IMG/VR virus record: IMGVR_UViG_3300031706_000024
Span: 1 to 30,766 of that record
Length of the DNA stretch: 30,766 nucleotides
Strand: one strand, 5' to 3'
Source of the DNA: a virus
Positions 1 through 6,710 of the stretch are shown here, piece by piece; position 1 is the stretch's first letter; the number at the start of each line of letters is the position of its first letter. Both the position numbers and the translations under genes were made by a program. Under the pieces are notes generated by a model. It had not been told where the DNA came from. It did no database searches and saw nothing but the letters and a program-made list of their open reading frames with translations.

Positions 1-1
1 T

Positions 2-1024
2 TCGCAAATGAGCATCAAAATTGCCATGAACTCGTTATATGGTGCAACTGCTAACAAATATTTCTTATACTATATTAATGAAATGGCTGAGGCAATTACA
101 ACAAGTGGTCAGTTAGGTATTCGTTATGCTGAAAAGTCGGTTAATGATTACTTAAATAGAACTCTAGGCACAACTGACTATGACTATATCATCTATATTG
201 ATACTGACTCCATCTATGTTGACTTTGGTCCTTTGATTAAAGAAGTATTTGGTACGACTGATATTGATAAAGATAAAGGCGAAGAGTTCCTTGATAGAAT
301 CTGTTCAACAAAAATTGAGCAAATCATTGAAGATGGTTATGAAAAGCTTGCTGCTGATCTAGGTACATATCGTAATGCGATGGTAATGAAACGTGAAAAG
401 ATTACTAACAGGGCAATCTTTGTTGCTAAGAAACGTTACATACTAAATACATTGAACTCAGAAGGTGTTCACTACGATACTCCTAAGGTATCAGTAACAG
501 GATTAGAATCAGTAAGATCTTCTACTCCTGAGATCTGTCGTTCTAAACTCAAGAAATGTTTTGAAATCATTATGAATGAAGATGAAGAAACAACTCAAGC
601 GTTTATTGGAGATTTCAAAGAACTGTTTCGTACATTAGATCCTATGGCAATCGCAAAGACCTCGGGCGTTAATGAACTTAAGAAGTACGAAGATAAAGGA
701 TCTATATACAGAAAAGGTACACCAATGCATGTTCGCGGTTCCTTGATGTATAACCACTTTATCAAAGAGAAAGGTCTTGGCAAGAAGTTTCCAATGATAC
801 AAGGCGGAGATAAAGTCAAGCTATTATATTTAAAGGTACCTAATCCTATTCGTGAGAACGCGATATCGGTTCCTGGCCTTTTGCCAAAACAACTTGGACT
901 ACATGATTATGTTGATACTGAACTTCAGTTTGATAAAGTATTCTTGAGTCCTATTCAATCAATACTCGACGCAGTTGGATGGTCGGCAGAGAAGGTTAAT
1001 ACCCTCGATGACTTTTTCAGTTAA
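2..1024 (+). CDS. 43: DNA polymerase, family B (T4 gp43), C-terminal part
   Basis: Replicative DNA polymerase; only the palm (C-terminal half), thumb and tail are inside the window, and the frame is open to the left edge. Numbering from the first internal Met (position 8), motif B is visible as K4-x3-N8-S9-x-Y11-G12 and motif C as YIDTDS with D65 and D67, the metal-binding aspartates. The order of blocks (AKKRY, LESVRSSTP, HVRGSLMY) follows T4/RB69 gp43. The protein ends in LDDFFS, a hydrophobic tail like the gp45 clamp-binding peptide at the end of T4 gp43. A sigma70-type promoter starts 5 bases after the stop codon. The 5' part of the gene is missing because of the window edge, not truncation. 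Confidence 0.96.
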   Translation, partial: SQMSIKIAMNSLYGATANKYFLYYINEMAEAITTSGQLGIRYAEKSVNDYLNRTLGTTDYDYIIYIDTDSIYVDFGPLIKEVFGTTDIDKDKGEEFLDRICSTKIEQIIEDGYEKLAADLGTYRNAMVMKREKITNRAIFVAKKRYILNTLNSEGVHYDTPKVSVTGLESVRSSTPEICRSKLKKCFEIIMNEDEETTQAFIGDFKELFRTLDPMAIAKTSGVNELKKYEDKGSIYRKGTPMHVRGSLMYNHFIKEKGLGKKFPMIQGGDKVKLLYLKVPNPIRENAISVPGLLPKQLGLHDYVDTELQFDKVFLSPIQSILDAVGWSAEKVNTLDDFFS

Positions 1025-1029
1025 GACTA

Positions 1030-1058
1030 TTGACATTTATATCAAACTGTGTTATAAT
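1030..1058 (+). promoter_or_regulatory. Early sigma70-type promoter (before Sm-like/glutaredoxin cluster)
   Basis: TTGACA at 1030-1035 and TATAAT at 1053-1058 with a 17-base spacer, a perfect consensus. It sits between the polymerase stop and the gene at 1082, whose SD (AAAGGAG) follows. Confidence 0.9.
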
Positions 1059-1081
1059 ATACACAATAAAGGAGAAAAACA

Positions 1082-1369
1082 ATGAGTGATGTACAAATCG
1101 TAAGATTATCAACCGGTGAAGAGGTTGTAGCAAAAGTAACTTTTGATAAAGGTTTCTATACCTTAACAGACGGAATATTATTAATACCAGCAGGAGAAGG
1201 TAAAATTGGAATGATCCCATTCGTACCTTACGCTAAAAGAGACCCTGTTGTTATCGGTGAAGCGCACGTTATGTTTACTGTTGAACCGGGTGCAGAGTTA
1301 AAGAGACAAGTTCTCGAAGCAACATCTAGTATTATCATGCCTGATACAGGCGGACTAACACTAGTATGA
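1082..1369 (+). CDS. Sm/LSm-like small protein
   Basis: A 95-residue protein with a beta-rich pattern: an opening VRLSTGEEVVAKV strand pair, a central PAGEGKIGMIPFVPYA stretch and a hydrophilic tail. Small proteins of this type are widespread in marine T4-like phages, and an environmental homologue is, as I recall, structurally Sm/LSm-like, so an RNA-binding role is possible but unproven. The start has a strong SD (AAAGGAG, 1069-1075). It is the first gene after the promoter at 1030, and its stop overlaps the start of the glutaredoxin gene, so the two are probably translationally coupled. No catalytic motif is visible. Confidence 0.75.
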   Translation: MSDVQIVRLSTGEEVVAKVTFDKGFYTLTDGILLIPAGEGKIGMIPFVPYAKRDPVVIGEAHVMFTVEPGAELKRQVLEATSSIIMPDTGGLTLV

Positions 1370-1581
1370 TAGAAATATACGGAAAGGCTAACTGTTCTTA
1401 TTGCAGTATGGCTAAACAGCTTTGCCAATCAAAGAAATTAGCCTTTGTGTATAAATCAATGGGTGAGGACTTTTCGCAAGAAGAGTTCTTTACTAAGTTT
1501 CCAACTGCAAGAACCTTTCCACAGATTATAATGGACGGCGAAGCAATTGGTGGATTTAATGAATTACAGGATAAATTATGA
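1366..1581 (+). CDS. nrdC: Glutaredoxin (NrdC-like)
   Basis: A 71-residue dithiol glutaredoxin. The redox centre is C10-S-Y-C13 near the N-terminus, followed by the cis-proline element TFPQI and the glycine pair of IGGF that hold the glutathione or partner peptide. In T4 relatives such proteins supply electrons to ribonucleotide reductase. Here it could also recycle the phage peroxiredoxin encoded at 14895. The gene overlaps the Sm-like gene by 4 bases upstream and the MazG-like gene by 4 bases downstream (ATGA), so it is translated as part of a coupled cluster. The length is at the short end for the family but all key elements are present. Confidence 0.9.
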   Translation: MIEIYGKANCSYCSMAKQLCQSKKLAFVYKSMGEDFSQEEFFTKFPTARTFPQIIMDGEAIGGFNELQDKL

Positions 1582-1991
1582 GTAAAGATTGGGTAAAAGA
1601 CATTGTCGACATGCAGACAAAATACAAAACGCATAGCTGGGTAGCAAACGCAGATGTGGAAAAGTTGAAAGCGTTCTTGGAATTCAGAGTTAACTTCCTA
1701 CAAGAAGAACTTGATGAAACAAGAACTGCTCAAAAAGATATCGACTCCGAAGAAATCGTTGATGGTTTAGTTGACCTTTGTGTAGTGGCAATCGGTACTC
1801 TTGATGCCTTCGGAGTCGATCCTTATAAAGCTTGGGACGCAGTTCTTCAAGCAAACATGGCCAAAGAACCTGGTATAAAGGAAGGAAGGCCGAACCCATT
1901 AGGATTACCTGATCTAATGAAACCTGAAGGATGGACGGCTCCATCACATGAAGGGAATCATGGTATCCTACCAACATTAAACGGAGAATAA
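1578..1991 (+). CDS. MazG-like nucleotide pyrophosphohydrolase
   Basis: A 137-residue all-alpha NTP pyrophosphatase of the MazG/phosphoribosyl-ATP pyrophosphohydrolase type. Metal-binding acids appear in the usual order: E43, E44 and E47 in QEELDE, then E59, D62 and D66 in EEIVDGLVDL. The C-terminal part (NMAKEPGIKEGRPNPLGLPD) is the basic segment seen in phage members. Such enzymes hydrolyse (d)NTPs to NMPs. In a phage with dCMP hydroxymethylase a dCTPase activity (the job of T4 gp56) is an attractive but unproven role. The start overlaps the glutaredoxin stop by 4 bases. Confidence 0.85.
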   Translation: MSKDWVKDIVDMQTKYKTHSWVANADVEKLKAFLEFRVNFLQEELDETRTAQKDIDSEEIVDGLVDLCVVAIGTLDAFGVDPYKAWDAVLQANMAKEPGIKEGRPNPLGLPDLMKPEGWTAPSHEGNHGILPTLNGE

Positions 1992-1992
1992 G

Positions 1993-2220
1993 ATGGCGAT
2001 AAAAGAAGTATTAGTAAACGCTTTGGTATCAAAGTATGAAGCTGCAATTGCAGTACATACAGCAAATATCATGGTGATGCTTGAGAACGGAGTAGGTGTA
2101 GCAGAACATCCTGGTACCATAGAAACGATTGATGGAGAAGTTGCCCTGCTTGCAGAAGCTGAAGATAAGTTATCAACAGTTAGACGTTTCGCGGTTGCAG
2201 TTCCACCAAAAGTTGTATAA
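1993..2220 (+). CDS. Small conserved phage protein of unknown function
   Basis: A 75-residue, mostly helical, acidic protein. It opens with a helix (KEVLVNALVSKYEAAIAVHTANI), has a linker containing GVGVAEHPGTIET, then a second amphipathic helix. I recognise the VGVAEHP pattern from hypothetical proteins of marine T4-like phages, but no function is known to me. It has a good SD (GGAGAA) 6 bases before the ATG and follows the MazG-like stop by one base. No signal peptide, membrane segment or cysteine is present. The stop at 2218-2220 is directly followed by the folded leader at 2233. Confidence 0.75.
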   Translation: MAIKEVLVNALVSKYEAAIAVHTANIMVMLENGVGVAEHPGTIETIDGEVALLAEAEDKLSTVRRFAVAVPPKVV

Positions 2221-2232
2221 CTTTCATGAATA

Positions 2233-2317
2233 CTGTCTCCTACCTGTATATATAATTTATATGTAACAGAATTGTAACACGGTTGTTACATTAGAAACAT
2301 TACAGAATAGGAGACAG
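2233..2317 (+). promoter_or_regulatory. Structured leader RNA (three-way junction) hiding an SD
   Basis: A perfect 10-bp inverted repeat pairs CTGTCTCCTA (2233-2242) with TAGGAGACAG (2308-2317); the second arm contains the SD of the gene at 2319. Inside are two more hairpins. One is 2244-2269 (10 bp with one bulged A at 2265, 5-base loop); the other is 2273-2290 (TGTAACA, loop CGGT, TGTTACA). Junction strands are 1, 3 and 17 bases. The shape is riboswitch-like. The ligand or trigger is unknown, and I do not recognise it as any named riboswitch class. Confidence 0.6.
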
Positions 2318-2318
2318 C

Positions 2319-2408
2319 ATGGCAAAAGCATTTAAAGCCTTTCATAAACTAATGAAATCAGGCAGACTTAACAAAGTCATTAAAATTTGTACAAATAATC
2401 AGAAATAA
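2319..2408 (+). CDS. 29-residue basic peptide under a structured leader
   Basis: A short reading frame of 29 codons plus stop. The peptide begins MAKAFKAFHKLMKSGRL and has eight Lys/Arg and no acidic residue, consistent with a cationic amphipathic helix. The case for translation is the SD TAGGAG (2308-2313) at good spacing before the ATG, and the elaborate leader whose closing stem covers that SD. It lies between a conserved gene and the promoter at 2422. Possible roles are a small inhibitor of a host process, a nucleic-acid-binding peptide, or a leader peptide. No homologue is known to me, and it could be a non-functional ORF. Confidence 0.5.
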   Translation: MAKAFKAFHKLMKSGRLNKVIKICTNNQK

Positions 2409-2421
2409 TCCCAAATAACTA

Positions 2422-2450
2422 TTGACATCATAAAGAAACTATGGTATAAT
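2422..2450 (+). promoter_or_regulatory. Early sigma70-type promoter (before 2489 gene)
   Basis: TTGACA 2422-2427 and TATAAT 2445-2450, 17-base spacer. The start codon of the following gene is about 39 bases downstream of the -10 box. Confidence 0.9.
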
Positions 2451-2488
2451 GGTACTATAAATTGATAAACTGAATGGGAACATTTATA

Positions 2489-2812
2489 ATGATTGATTCT
2501 AAATACGCAAACTATTACGGTTACTCTGATGTTAGTCCTTACGAAATTACCAAGGTAGTTTCTGATTTAACGTTAGAAGTTCGGGCAATGAAAGCAACAT
2601 TAGATCCTAGTTTCAAATGTGAAACAATTCCTGGTGGATTCTTCGGACATACCACCAATAACAACAAACAATCTTATTCTTACGAATCTATCGCTGATGC
2701 TGTTATTACACGCATTCGTTATAGTAAAGCAAAGAAAGGTTGGTTCAGTCCTTGTGGCCGTCGTCACGTCTTAGAGAATAAACCTGTTCGTTTTTATGAC
2801 TATAACTTTTAA
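2489..2812 (+). CDS. Conserved hypothetical protein (KYANYYGYSD...VRFYDYNF type)
   Basis: A 107-residue protein that I recognise as a widespread but uncharacterised phage and bacterial family. It has an N-terminal YYGYSDVSPYEITKVVS block, a central PGGFFGHTTNN loop, an RIRYSKAKKGW segment and a C-terminal VRFYDYNF. An in-frame ATG at 2474 would add five residues. I prefer 2489 because the family normally begins just before KYANYYG and a weak SD (GGGAA, 2476-2480) fits only that start. It is the first gene of the transcript from the promoter at 2422, followed 10 bases later by the 2823 gene. It is probably soluble; function unknown. Confidence 0.8.
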   Translation: MIDSKYANYYGYSDVSPYEITKVVSDLTLEVRAMKATLDPSFKCETIPGGFFGHTTNNNKQSYSYESIADAVITRIRYSKAKKGWFSPCGRRHVLENKPVRFYDYNF

Positions 2813-2822
2813 GGAGTAGATT

Positions 2823-3320
2823 ATGGATAAGTTAACAGAATTACTTGAACGTGCTTTACATAAACATAAACAAGGTAAGCTGTGTGGTACAGGAGATCTG
2901 TACAAATCACTTATCGGTTCGTTAGGCGAATCAAAAGTTGTTGAACTAACCGAAGGTGAATCAGTTAATGGCAAATTTGATGTACTCGGTAAAGTCCGAT
3001 TCCCAGGTCGAATCGAAGTCAAAACAGCAAACAAATCTACAGACGGTCAATTAGGAGCTTGGAGTTTACTGTGTAAACATAATTCTTGTGATTGGGTCGC
3101 CTTAGTTGATGCTTCGGCTATTGAAGATTCTGATTACAGAATATCCATGATTCCCCACGATGCTTTCTTTGAGCATCTTCTTACTCCAAATTCTAAAGGT
3201 AATTGTCCAGATTATATTCGATGGTCTGAAACCTATAACGAATCTGATAACAAATCAGTCGCAGCAACAAATCTTTTCTTAAAATACGAAGTTTCCATTG
3301 ACATTATCAAGAATCTTTGA
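2823..3320 (+). CDS. PD-(D/E)XK-like nuclease-fold protein
   Basis: A 165-residue protein. The segment GKFDVLGKVRFPGRIEVKTAN places D53 about 12 residues before E65-V-K67, the D...ExK pattern of PD-(D/E)XK nucleases, with an upstream helix (SLIGSLGESKVVELTEG) that could carry an extra acidic ligand (E36). A later GAWSLLCKHNSCDWVALVDA block resembles the strand after the catalytic core. This suggests a DNA- or RNA-cleaving enzyme, or a catalytically idle fold member. I cannot name the family. It is co-transcribed with the 2489 gene. The promoter at 3298 lies in its last codons, so the next gene is expressed separately. Confidence 0.7.
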   Translation: MDKLTELLERALHKHKQGKLCGTGDLYKSLIGSLGESKVVELTEGESVNGKFDVLGKVRFPGRIEVKTANKSTDGQLGAWSLLCKHNSCDWVALVDASAIEDSDYRISMIPHDAFFEHLLTPNSKGNCPDYIRWSETYNESDNKSVAATNLFLKYEVSIDIIKNL

Positions 3321-3326
3321 TATAAT
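3298..3326 (+). promoter_or_regulatory. Early sigma70-type promoter (before 3356 gene)
   Basis: TTGACA 3298-3303 and TATAAT 3321-3326, 17-base spacer. The -35 box and spacer are inside the end of the upstream coding region, so the protein C-terminus and the promoter share sequence. Confidence 0.88.
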
Positions 3327-3355
3327 ATATTATATTAAATTATGGAGAAACAATT

Positions 3356-3601
3356 ATGACAGTACCTTTTAAATACATTGATGACGGAAGATATTATGGA
3401 ATGGCCAAGGATTCTACTGTAACGTGGAAACCTAAGATCTATCCGGCTGATAAGTTTGACTACGAAAAGGTTAAAGCTAGAGTAGAGAAGTACCAAGAAG
3501 AAGGCAATAAGAAAGGTCTTAAAACAATGGCACGAAACTTCGAAAGAGTATGTAAAGATAATCCAGGTGTATTCGATCATTTCTTAGAGTTATTAAAATA
3601 A
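3356..3601 (+). CDS. Small hypothetical protein
   Basis: An 81-residue lysine-rich, probably helical protein with a C-terminal segment KTMARNFERVCKDNPGVFDHFLELL. No signal peptide, membrane segment or known motif is present. The SD TGGAGAA (3342-3348) is well placed. It is a single-gene unit, flanked by its own promoter at 3298 and another at 3605, as is typical of host-takeover genes of T4-like phages. I do not recognise it. Confidence 0.7.
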   Translation: MTVPFKYIDDGRYYGMAKDSTVTWKPKIYPADKFDYEKVKARVEKYQEEGNKKGLKTMARNFERVCKDNPGVFDHFLELLK

Positions 3602-3604
3602 CCA

Positions 3605-3633
3605 TTGACAAATTAGTTAAATTGTGTTATAAT
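3605..3633 (+). promoter_or_regulatory. Early sigma70-type promoter (nucleotide-modification operon)
   Basis: TTGACA 3605-3610 and TATAAT 3628-3633, 17-base spacer, starting 3 bases after the upstream stop. It should drive the coupled genes from 3657 to 5375. Confidence 0.9.
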
Positions 3634-3656
3634 ATATTTTTTATTATGGAGTCTAT

Positions 3657-4001
3657 ATGACAAAACCAACCAACCCAGTTTCGGTCGATATACTACAAGA
3701 GTGCGTTGACCTTCAATTGAAAAAGTCGAGAGATTATCAAAATCCAAACTCGACTGTTCAACAAGCTGACTACTATCCTAACGGAATTATAACCATTCAT
3801 GATATTATGCATGCAAAAATGCTACGTATGAAATCAGTAATGGAAGCAATGCAGTCAGATGATTACGATCCTAACTTTGAGTCTCTTGAAGATTCAGCAA
3901 AAGATTTGATTAACTATTCAAGTTTCTTTGTTGCATATTGTCGTCAAGGTATTAAAGGTCAGAATCAAACTAAAAATGTATTTAACAGGAGTACTATATA
4001 A
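3657..4001 (+). CDS. Nmad1/DUF1599-like nucleotide-modification-associated protein
   Basis: A 114-residue protein resembling 'nucleotide modification associated domain 1' (DUF1599), a relative of all-alpha NTP pyrophosphatases. Visible features are KKSRDYQNPNS near the N-terminus, YYPNGIITIHDIMHAKMLRMKSV in the middle, and ESLEDSAKDLINYSSFFVAYC, where acidic residues of the last helix match the ExxD metal site. The family is found beside genes for modified DNA bases, as here, where dCMP hydroxymethylase follows two genes later. A role in removing unmodified nucleotides is inference. SD GGAG (3649-3652); its stop overlaps the next start (TAATG). Confidence 0.75.
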   Translation: MTKPTNPVSVDILQECVDLQLKKSRDYQNPNSTVQQADYYPNGIITIHDIMHAKMLRMKSVMEAMQSDDYDPNFESLEDSAKDLINYSSFFVAYCRQGIKGQNQTKNVFNRSTI

Positions 4002-4255
4002 TGAGCAATATAATTTTACCATCTTCACCAGAAGACTTGAAACGAATCCGTGGTTGCATGGAAGAAATGAGTAATTCTTTTACAAGAATGGAAGCAGAAC
4101 GTGATTTTCAGAAAGAAGCAATTAATGCTTTGGCTGAAGAATGCGAAATCCCAAAATCAATTCTTCGTAAAACCGCAAGAGCTTTCCATAACCAAAACGT
4201 TACAGATCTAATTGCTGAAGTCTCTGATATTGAAGCATTGATGGAATCTATCTAA
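4001..4255 (+). CDS. dsbA: DsbA-like dsDNA-binding / late transcription accessory protein
   Basis: An 84-residue, all-helical protein beginning MSNIILPSSPEDLKRIRGCM, with EEMSNSFTRMEAERDFQKEA in the middle. It resembles small proteins annotated as DsbA, the double-stranded DNA-binding protein of T4 relatives that binds near late promoters. The assignment rests on overall pattern and size, so it is moderate. It overlaps its neighbours on both sides through TAATG junctions and is therefore translated in step with the Nmad1-like and dCMP hydroxymethylase genes. No cysteine motif or membrane segment supports another role. Confidence 0.6.
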   Translation: MSNIILPSSPEDLKRIRGCMEEMSNSFTRMEAERDFQKEAINALAEECEIPKSILRKTARAFHNQNVTDLIAEVSDIEALMESI

Positions 4256-4935
4256 TGAAGTGTACAAATGATATCCGAGCCGACCTTATTGAGAAATATC
4301 TTGAACAAGATTTTGTCATTGATAGGACAGGTGCCAAGACTATTGAAGTTCTTGGCGAATCATTTGTTGCTACTGAAGATTGGTTAATCCGTACACCAGC
4401 ATATAAGTACATTGAACGAGAACTACAATGGTACGATTCTCAATCCTTATATGTTGATGATATTCCTGGAGCGACACCACAGATTTGGAAAGATATATCT
4501 TCTAACGAAGGTAAGATCAATTCTAATTATGGTTGGTGTATTTACTCTGAGGAGAATGGTAATCAATACAAACACGTTCTTCATGAGTTAAAAAATAATC
4601 CTAATAGCAGACGTGCAGTTATGTTATATAACAGACCATCTATGCACTTAGATTATAGTCGTGACGGTATGAATGATTTCATATGTACCTATTCTAATAC
4701 ATTTATGATTAGAGATGGTTGTTTGATTTCCCATTACCTAATGCGTTCTAACGATGCAGTGTTTGGTTATAACAATGACGTTGCTTGGGCAAAGTTTGTT
4801 CAAGGCCAACTTGCTTATGATCTTGGTATTCCATGCGGTGATCTAATTTGGACTGCAACTAATCTTCATGTATATGAAAGACATTTTGAATTTATTGAAG
4901 ATCTTGTACGTGCACAACATAAGGTAGTTACATGA
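4255..4935 (+). CDS. 42: dCMP hydroxymethylase (T4 gp42)
   Basis: Makes 5-hydroxymethyl-dCMP from dCMP and methylene-tetrahydrofolate. The 226-residue protein follows T4 gp42 (246 residues) closely: DFVIDRTGAKTIEVLGESFV near the N-terminus, then INSNYGW, SRRAVMLYNRPSM and MNDFICTYSNTF. The catalytic cysteine is C144 (T4 C148). The residue that separates this enzyme from thymidylate synthase is D175 in GYNNDVAW, matching T4 D179, where thymidylate synthase has asparagine. The substrate is therefore predicted to be dCMP. It overlaps the previous and next genes by a few bases. The consequence is that genomic cytosine is probably replaced by hydroxymethylcytosine, the acceptor for the transferase encoded at 7159. 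Confidence 0.95.
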   Translation: MKCTNDIRADLIEKYLEQDFVIDRTGAKTIEVLGESFVATEDWLIRTPAYKYIERELQWYDSQSLYVDDIPGATPQIWKDISSNEGKINSNYGWCIYSEENGNQYKHVLHELKNNPNSRRAVMLYNRPSMHLDYSRDGMNDFICTYSNTFMIRDGCLISHYLMRSNDAVFGYNNDVAWAKFVQGQLAYDLGIPCGDLIWTATNLHVYERHFEFIEDLVRAQHKVVT

Positions 4936-5375
4936 TAGATTTAACTTGGGATAAACGATTCCTAGCCGTAGCAAAAGAAATCTCTACTTGGTCGAAAGAT
5001 CCTAGTAAAAAGATTGGTGCAATTATTGTTAAAGATAAGCGTATCCTTGCTACAGGCTATAATGGGTTTCCTAAAGGTATTGATGATAGTCTTGAGCGTT
5101 ATGAGAACAGGGAAGTTAAGTACGAATTGGTTGTCCATGCTGAGATGAACGCAATTTACAATGCAGCTGCTAATGGTATCTCTTGTAAAGACGCAACGTT
5201 ATATGTTTATGGATTACCAGTTTGTTCTAACTGCGCAAAAGGAATTGTTCAGACCGGCATAAATAGAATTGTAATGGATGCAACGGATGTTCCACAGCGA
5301 TGGATAGATTCATTTGACAAAACAAAAGATATGTTTGATGAAGTCGGTATATCATGGAGTTTGACTGGTGATTAA
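4932..5375 (+). CDS. cd: dCMP deaminase
   Basis: Converts dCMP to dUMP, the precursor of dTMP, balancing T and hydroxymethyl-C supply. The zinc site is complete: H69-A-E71 with the catalytic glutamate, and C98-S-N-C101 in PVCSNCAK. The GYNGFPKGIDD substrate loop and the KDPSKKIGAIIV strand are typical of the phage and eukaryotic deaminase group. The length is 147 residues against about 190 in T4; the C-terminal allosteric part is short. The start overlaps the end of the hydroxymethylase gene (ATGA), ending the operon driven from 3605. The two enzymes compete for the same dCMP pool. Confidence 0.93.
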   Translation: MIDLTWDKRFLAVAKEISTWSKDPSKKIGAIIVKDKRILATGYNGFPKGIDDSLERYENREVKYELVVHAEMNAIYNAAANGISCKDATLYVYGLPVCSNCAKGIVQTGINRIVMDATDVPQRWIDSFDKTKDMFDEVGISWSLTGD

Positions 5376-5392
5376 AAAGTTGAAGAAAACTA

Positions 5393-5421
5393 TTGACAAC
5401 ATCCTTAAAATTTGTTATAAT
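5393..5421 (+). promoter_or_regulatory. Early sigma70-type promoter (DNA-decoration operon)
   Basis: TTGACA 5393-5398 and TATAAT 5416-5421, 17-base spacer. No other promoter of this type is seen until 9626, so it probably serves all genes from 5449 to 9620. Confidence 0.9.
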
Positions 5422-5448
5422 AGTAAATATTAACAAGGAAACTATATT

Positions 5449-5652
5449 ATGAAAGAAACACTTAAAGACTTCGGATTTGGCGTGGCAACTGTGTTGCTCA
5501 TTCTTGGAGTTATCTCAGCTCTCATCGGTCTCGGTGAATTGGTTGGTGCAACTGCTGATACAATACGACTCGCACTTGCAGCTCCATTCTTCCTATACTT
5601 CACCTACCTCTTTGGTGGATTAACTCGAAACATTTATTTTAAGAAGGACTAA
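5449..5652 (+). CDS. Small membrane protein, two predicted TM helices
   Basis: A 67-residue protein with two hydrophobic stretches, roughly residues 9-32 (FGVATVLLILGVISALIG) and 40-58 (LALAAPFFLYFTYLFGG). The end is basic (RNIYFKKD), which by the positive-inside rule puts the C-terminus in the cytoplasm. No signal cleavage site. It is the first gene after the promoter at 5393 and precedes the HAD-kinase gene by 2 bases, so it is co-expressed with the putative DNA-decoration enzymes. Superinfection exclusion or holin-like activity would be possible, but nothing in the sequence proves either. Confidence 0.75.
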   Translation: MKETLKDFGFGVATVLLILGVISALIGLGELVGATADTIRLALAAPFFLYFTYLFGGLTRNIYFKKD

Positions 5653-5654
5653 TT

Positions 5655-6710
5655 ATGTCACCGCATAAAAGAATAGTTCTTGACTTTGATGACACCTTAG
5701 CATTTACGTCAAATAGAGATTGGGATAATGCAAAACCCAATGTTGCTCTAATTGAAAAGTGTAATGAACTATATAATCAAGGTTGGATTGTTGACATATA
5801 TACAGCTCGTGGTTCTATTTCTTGTAGGAGTAGAGAAGAAGCTGCAGATAAGTATGGTCCTCAAATCGAATCGTGGTTGTTAAAGAACCACGTCAAGTAT
5901 CACGCACTCAGTTTTAACAAACCACTCGCGGCATATTATATTGATGATAAAGGTATTACACCTGAAGATTTTATACTTGCCGATATTCGTGAATTAGAAG
6001 GCGGCCTATCAGGCTCTGACATTTACACCGACGGTAAGTTTGTTCACAAGACAGCTAAAAACGCTCATGAAGCCGCACTTTGGTATGAGAAAACCGGTTG
6101 GGCAGTATGTACACCTGATATTCATCGAGTGGTTGGTGATACGATTACAATGGATTATATTGATAACGATCCTAATTTTTTCGAAGAGAGTCCTCATAAA
6201 GCAATGGCACTGATTCAAGAAGCTCTTGATGCTTTTGGCGATATGCCAACCGAATCAAAGTTTTTAACCTTTGATGATTATATAGCAAGAATCGTAAATC
6301 ACTGTACTGGTGCTAACCTTGAACCTTTTAATGATATCGCTGAAAAACTATCTTCTATTGAATTAGAGTATGGTTATTGTCATGGAGATTTTGGTATTAA
6401 GAACATGCTATTTAATGACAGTGACAGTATGTACTTAATTGATCCTATTCCTAACGTATTTGGTTGTCGTGAACTTGACATAGCAAAGTTTATCGCAAGT
6501 TTAATAATCAATCGTTATGATAGTCATACGCAAGATCTTGTTATTAATACAATGTTGGCATATAACAATTGGATAGATAAGTATGAGTTGTTAACGCTAA
6601 CAGCAGCTGAAGTTATTCGAGTATATAAGTACCACCCAGATAAAGACTTTATCATTCAGTGTGTTAACGATCTATTGGATATTATCGAGGAAGAAAATGT
6701 TTCTAGATAG
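5655..6710 (+). CDS. HAD-family phosphatase fused to APH/choline-kinase-like kinase
   Basis: A two-domain enzyme of 351 residues. Residues 1 to about 110 are a HAD domain: D10-F-D12-D-T (motif I), T50 in IYTARG (motif II), K89 in FNKPL (motif III) and YYIDDK, D97/D98 (motif IV). From about 115 it is an aminoglycoside-phosphotransferase/choline-kinase-like domain: the GGLSGSDIY loop, a lysine near 132, the catalytic loop H243-G-D245-x4-N250 and the metal aspartate D263 in LIDP. The kinase would phosphorylate a hydroxyl of a small molecule; the HAD half could trim a phosphate from a precursor or product. The next gene is a cytidylyltransferase and overlaps by 14 bases. The kinase half alone could be called choline or ethanolamine kinase; the substrate is not readable. 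Confidence 0.85.
   Translation: MSPHKRIVLDFDDTLAFTSNRDWDNAKPNVALIEKCNELYNQGWIVDIYTARGSISCRSREEAADKYGPQIESWLLKNHVKYHALSFNKPLAAYYIDDKGITPEDFILADIRELEGGLSGSDIYTDGKFVHKTAKNAHEAALWYEKTGWAVCTPDIHRVVGDTITMDYIDNDPNFFEESPHKAMALIQEALDAFGDMPTESKFLTFDDYIARIVNHCTGANLEPFNDIAEKLSSIELEYGYCHGDFGIKNMLFNDSDSMYLIDPIPNVFGCRELDIAKFIASLIINRYDSHTQDLVINTMLAYNNWIDKYELLTLTAAEVIRVYKYHPDKDFIIQCVNDLLDIIEEENVSR

Noticed and set aside
1448-1456. TATAAATC inside the glutaredoxin gene as a late promoter
   Set aside because: It has a mismatch at the last, important position, is inside coding sequence and is not near a late gene.
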